A stretch of 6,906 nt of DNA from an uncultured Clostridia bacterium (lineage in GTDB: Bacteria > Bacillota > Clostridia > Oscillospirales > Acutalibacteraceae). Below, piece by piece: positions 5,570 to 6,906 of this stretch. A model generated the notes under the pieces. It was given only the letters and a program-made list of their open reading frames with translations, ran no database searches and was not told where the DNA came from. The stretch lies in the NCBI GenBank assembly GCA_945875045.1, contig CAMCIX010000083.1:1-6906 (forward strand), in the 5' to 3' direction. The translations under genes were made by a program, and so were the position numbers. Every line of letters starts with the position of its first letter. Position 1 is the stretch's first letter.

Positions 5570-6832
5570 TCATTCAGGCTTAATAACCGAAAGAACGGTT
5601 TTGTCGTTATCCAAAAGCGACAGCCTTTTATAAACGTCCTCGGGGGTTACCGTCTTTAAATATTTCAGCTCGTCAAACAGTCCGCTGTCCGACATAGCGC
5701 AGTCAACAAGTCTTGTCGCAATGCTTTCCACGCTGTTAAACGCCCGTACCGCCTCGCCGTACATTCCGCAGCGGACGGCGGAAAAGAGCTTTTTGTCGAT
5801 TCCGTCGGTCTTAAGGCGTTCGACCTCCGCCTTTATCTCCTCCGCGACCCGCTGAGGATTAGAGGACTCGCCCTCGAATATCACCGCGGAATATCCGTTG
5901 CCCGTAAAATATTCCGTAGAAAACTCGTCGTTTATAAGCCCCTCGTTTATAAGCTTTTTATAAAGTGGGGACGCGTCTCCCGCAATTATTTCAAGCAGTA
6001 TCGCGGTGCGGATTTTCTCCTTAACCGTGCGCTCGGGCTTATCTAAGCCCTCCTTGTACCCGAAGCAGAATAAGGGCTGTGCCACCGCCAGCTTTTGCTC
6101 TACATAGCTTTGCGAAACGGCGTCGGGCTCGTCACAGCCGATTCTTTCAATCTCAATCGGCTCGTTTGTCTTAATCGCTCCGTTTATTTGACTTAACACC
6201 TTTTCCGAATTTACGTTGCCCGCTATACAGATAAACATATTTGACGGGTTGTAAAAGGTATTGTAGCACTTATAGAGAAGCTTATCGTTGATTTCGGCAA
6301 TAGATTCCACCGTTCCCGCTATATCAATTCTTACAGGGTGATTTTTATACATAGCAAGGAGCATATTAAACATAACCCGCCATTCGGGGCTGTCGTCGTA
6401 CATTCTTATTTCCTGACCGATTATACCCTGCTCCTTTTGCACGGTTTCGGCGGTAAAATAGGGCGACTGAACAAAATCAAGAAGTATTTTGAGGTTATCG
6501 TAAAATCTGTCCGAGCAGGAAAACAGATAGCAGGTGCGGTCAAAGGAGGTGTAGGCGTTGGCATACGCGCCTGTCGCGGCGTATTTGGTAAATGCGTCGC
6601 CGTCCTCGCTTTCAAATAGCTTATGCTCTAAAAAGTGCGCAATACCCTCGGGCACCTGAGTTTTCTCTCCGTTTACAGAAAAGCAGGTGTCTATAGAGCC
6701 GTATTTTGTTCCGAACACCGCGTAAGCCGAGTTATACTGCGGCTTTTCCAAAATATATATTTTAAGACCCGACGGGTGAACCGCCATTACATAGCTTTCC
6801 CCTATCTCGCTTTCAAAAACCTGTTTTTGCAT
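5570..6832 (-). CDS. ymfH: M16 family peptidase-like protein, YmfH type (EF-P modification-associated)
   Basis: 420 residues, near the usual length for YmfH. The inverted zinc motif HFLEH (His66, Glu69, His70) is intact, followed by KLFE as is typical of this subfamily, and the likely third zinc ligand is Glu141 in GQEIRMYDD. The fold should be two M16 halves, the second degenerate. In Bacillus subtilis YmfH, with YmfF, is implicated in adding 5-aminopentanol to elongation factor P; the exact chemistry is not settled. Assignment to that role here is by family resemblance and by the gene fragment upstream. The ATG at 6832 follows AAGGAGG with a 7-base gap and overlaps the stop of the preceding gene as TAATG, so it is the second or later gene of its operon. 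Confidence 0.88.
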   Translation of the reverse strand: MQKQVFESEIGESYVMAVHPSGLKIYILEKPQYNSAYAVFGTKYGSIDTCFSVNGEKTQVPEGIAHFLEHKLFESEDGDAFTKYAATGAYANAYTSFDRTCYLFSCSDRFYDNLKILLDFVQSPYFTAETVQKEQGIIGQEIRMYDDSPEWRVMFNMLLAMYKNHPVRIDIAGTVESIAEINDKLLYKCYNTFYNPSNMFICIAGNVNSEKVLSQINGAIKTNEPIEIERIGCDEPDAVSQSYVEQKLAVAQPLFCFGYKEGLDKPERTVKEKIRTAILLEIIAGDASPLYKKLINEGLINDEFSTEYFTGNGYSAVIFEGESSNPQRVAEEIKAEVERLKTDGIDKKLFSAVRCGMYGEAVRAFNSVESIATRLVDCAMSDSGLFDELKYLKTVTPEDVYKRLSLLDNDKTVLSVIKPE

Positions 6833-6864
6833 TACTTTTCCTCCTTAGGCAGAAGCTTATAAAC
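6832..6864 (-). CDS. C-terminal tail of an upstream gene, probably the YmfF-type partner
   Basis: Ten codons (VYKLLPKEEK) and a TAA that shares its last base with the ATG of ymfH (TAATG). The rest is cut off by the adapter. M16 proteins YmfF and YmfH are commonly encoded side by side in Firmicutes with YmfF first, so this is inferred to be the YmfF end. Ten residues cannot prove the family; that a coding frame ends here is supported by the tight stop-start overlap and by the ribosome binding site of ymfH lying inside it. Confidence 0.45.
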   Translation of the reverse strand, partial: VYKLLPKEEK

Positions 6865-6906
6865 CTGTCTCTTATACACATCTCCGAGCCCACGAGACCT
6901 CTCTAC
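6865..6906 (-). other. Nextera sequencing adapter (artefact), right end
   Basis: Reverse complement of bases 5-46: the 19-base mosaic end CTGTCTCTTATACACATCT, the stem CCGAGCCCACGAGAC, and the index CTCTCTAC. Genomic sequence stops at 6864. The two ends form a perfect 42-base terminal inverted repeat that is wholly artificial. Confidence 0.98.

Noticed and set aside
1..6906. A 42-base perfect terminal inverted repeat, with Tn5 mosaic ends, suggesting a composite transposon spanning the window.
   Set aside because: The repeat is exactly the Nextera adapter plus index; only the outermost ends carry it, and no Tn5 transposase is encoded.

Overview
The window is a 6.9 kb contig from a low-to-mid GC Gram-positive anaerobe. 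It is most likely Bacillota, class Clostridia (an Oscillospirales/Ruminococcaceae-like gut bacterium is the best guess, from protein character only). The signs are AGGAGG-type ribosome binding sites, a YmfH-type M16 protein, Lgt and FolD of Firmicutes type, a DUF378 membrane protein, and a Clostridia-style large serine recombinase. Both ends are not biological. Bases 1-46 and 6865-6906 are Illumina Nextera adapter with one index sequence, so the genomic insert is 47-6864 and the contig is cut by sequencing artefact on both sides.

Left part (47-2773): a 5'-truncated Nudix hydrolase of the ADP-ribose pyrophosphatase type is followed by what looks like a small accessory locus. A 70-residue SHOCT-like protein is read leftward, preceded by very short overlapping frames that may be a broken or frameshifted small gene. 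A 560-residue large serine recombinase is read rightward. The two are divergent around an AT-rich 263-base region with a perfect 7+2+7 inverted repeat, a plausible promoter, and a Shine-Dalgarno site that places the recombinase start 54 bases inside the longest open frame. A strong intrinsic terminator closes the recombinase. This is probably a small integrated element or the remnant of a larger one; no attachment-site repeat could be identified.

Middle (2822-3079): a 68-residue DUF378 two-helix membrane protein with its own ribosome binding site, ending at a hairpin that should stop transcription from both sides.

Right part (3093-6864): a compact leftward housekeeping operon. In order of transcription it holds the last codons of an upstream gene (probably the YmfF-type partner), ymfH (M16 peptidase-like, linked to EF-P 5-aminopentanol modification), lgt (prolipoprotein diacylglyceryl transferase), folD (methylene-THF dehydrogenase/cyclohydrolase), and an unnamed exported, membrane-anchored protein starting at TTG. 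The genes overlap or are separated by at most 15 bases, so translational coupling is likely. The shared theme is protein synthesis and envelope maturation: EF-P modification, lipoprotein acylation, and one-carbon supply. No rRNA, tRNA, CRISPR array or riboswitch was seen.
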